A DNA stretch of 9,036 nucleotides. Origin: Pseudomonadota bacterium (GTDB taxonomy: Bacteria; Myxococcota_A; UBA796; SXON01). Under the pieces are notes generated by a model that did no database searches, was not told the origin of the DNA, and saw nothing but the letters and a program-made list of their open reading frames with translations. The position numbers and the translations under genes are program-made. The stretch covers positions 1 through 9,036 of the forward strand of contig SXOM01000675.1 of assembly GCA_005776735.1 (NCBI GenBank). The letters are read 5' to 3'. Positions 5,811-9,036 of this stretch are shown here, in pieces (the first letter of the stretch is position 1; each line of letters begins with the position of its first letter).

Positions 5811-9036
<3,226 letters not shown>

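Overview
This is a very GC-rich bacterial window with dense genes, strong G/C preference at third codon positions, GTG and TTG starts, and a modular fatty-acid/polyketide megasynthase whose carrier-protein and ketoreductase sequences resemble those of PUFA-synthase (PfaA-like) and enediyne-type iterative synthases. That mix suggests a myxobacterium-like or related large-genome, high-GC bacterium. The taxonomic call is an inference from composition and gene style; no rRNA or other marker is present.

Layout from left to right. (1) 1-1505, plus strand: a small YdcZ-type inner-membrane protein is followed, with a 3-base overlap, by an exported soluble-type PQQ sugar dehydrogenase (GSDH family). 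(2) 1506-2164: a 659-base gene-free stretch between convergent genes. It holds a hairpin resembling a terminator, a large inverted repeat, and a tandem array of 2.5 units of 183-184 bp, which itself contains 36-bp sub-repeats. (3) 2165-3454, minus strand: a GNAT acetyltransferase lies 12 bp behind a polytopic membrane protein. (4) 3500-4315, plus strand: a 3-hydroxyisobutyrate-dehydrogenase-type oxidoreductase, divergent from the membrane protein across 45 bp. (5) 4315-4333: a perfect GC hairpin sits between the convergent stop codons. (6) 4335-9036, minus strand: the C-terminal 1074 residues of a megasynthase (ACP-KR-DH-phosphopantetheinyl transferase) that enters from the right edge, then a 491-residue protein I cannot assign whose GTG start directly abuts the megasynthase stop codon.

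The megasynthase is the functional centre. The visible part has a carrier protein, a reductase, a dehydratase and its own activating PPTase; ketosynthase and acyltransferase domains are expected upstream outside the window. This matches an iterative synthase of a polyene or polyunsaturated acyl chain. The 491-residue partner is probably co-translated and is the best candidate for a new component. Two features stand out. The carrier protein has Thr where the phosphopantetheine-bearing Ser normally sits, although a PPTase is fused to the same chain. The intergenic repeat array has near-identical 120-bp cores but diverged spacers, and looks like a structured non-coding element.
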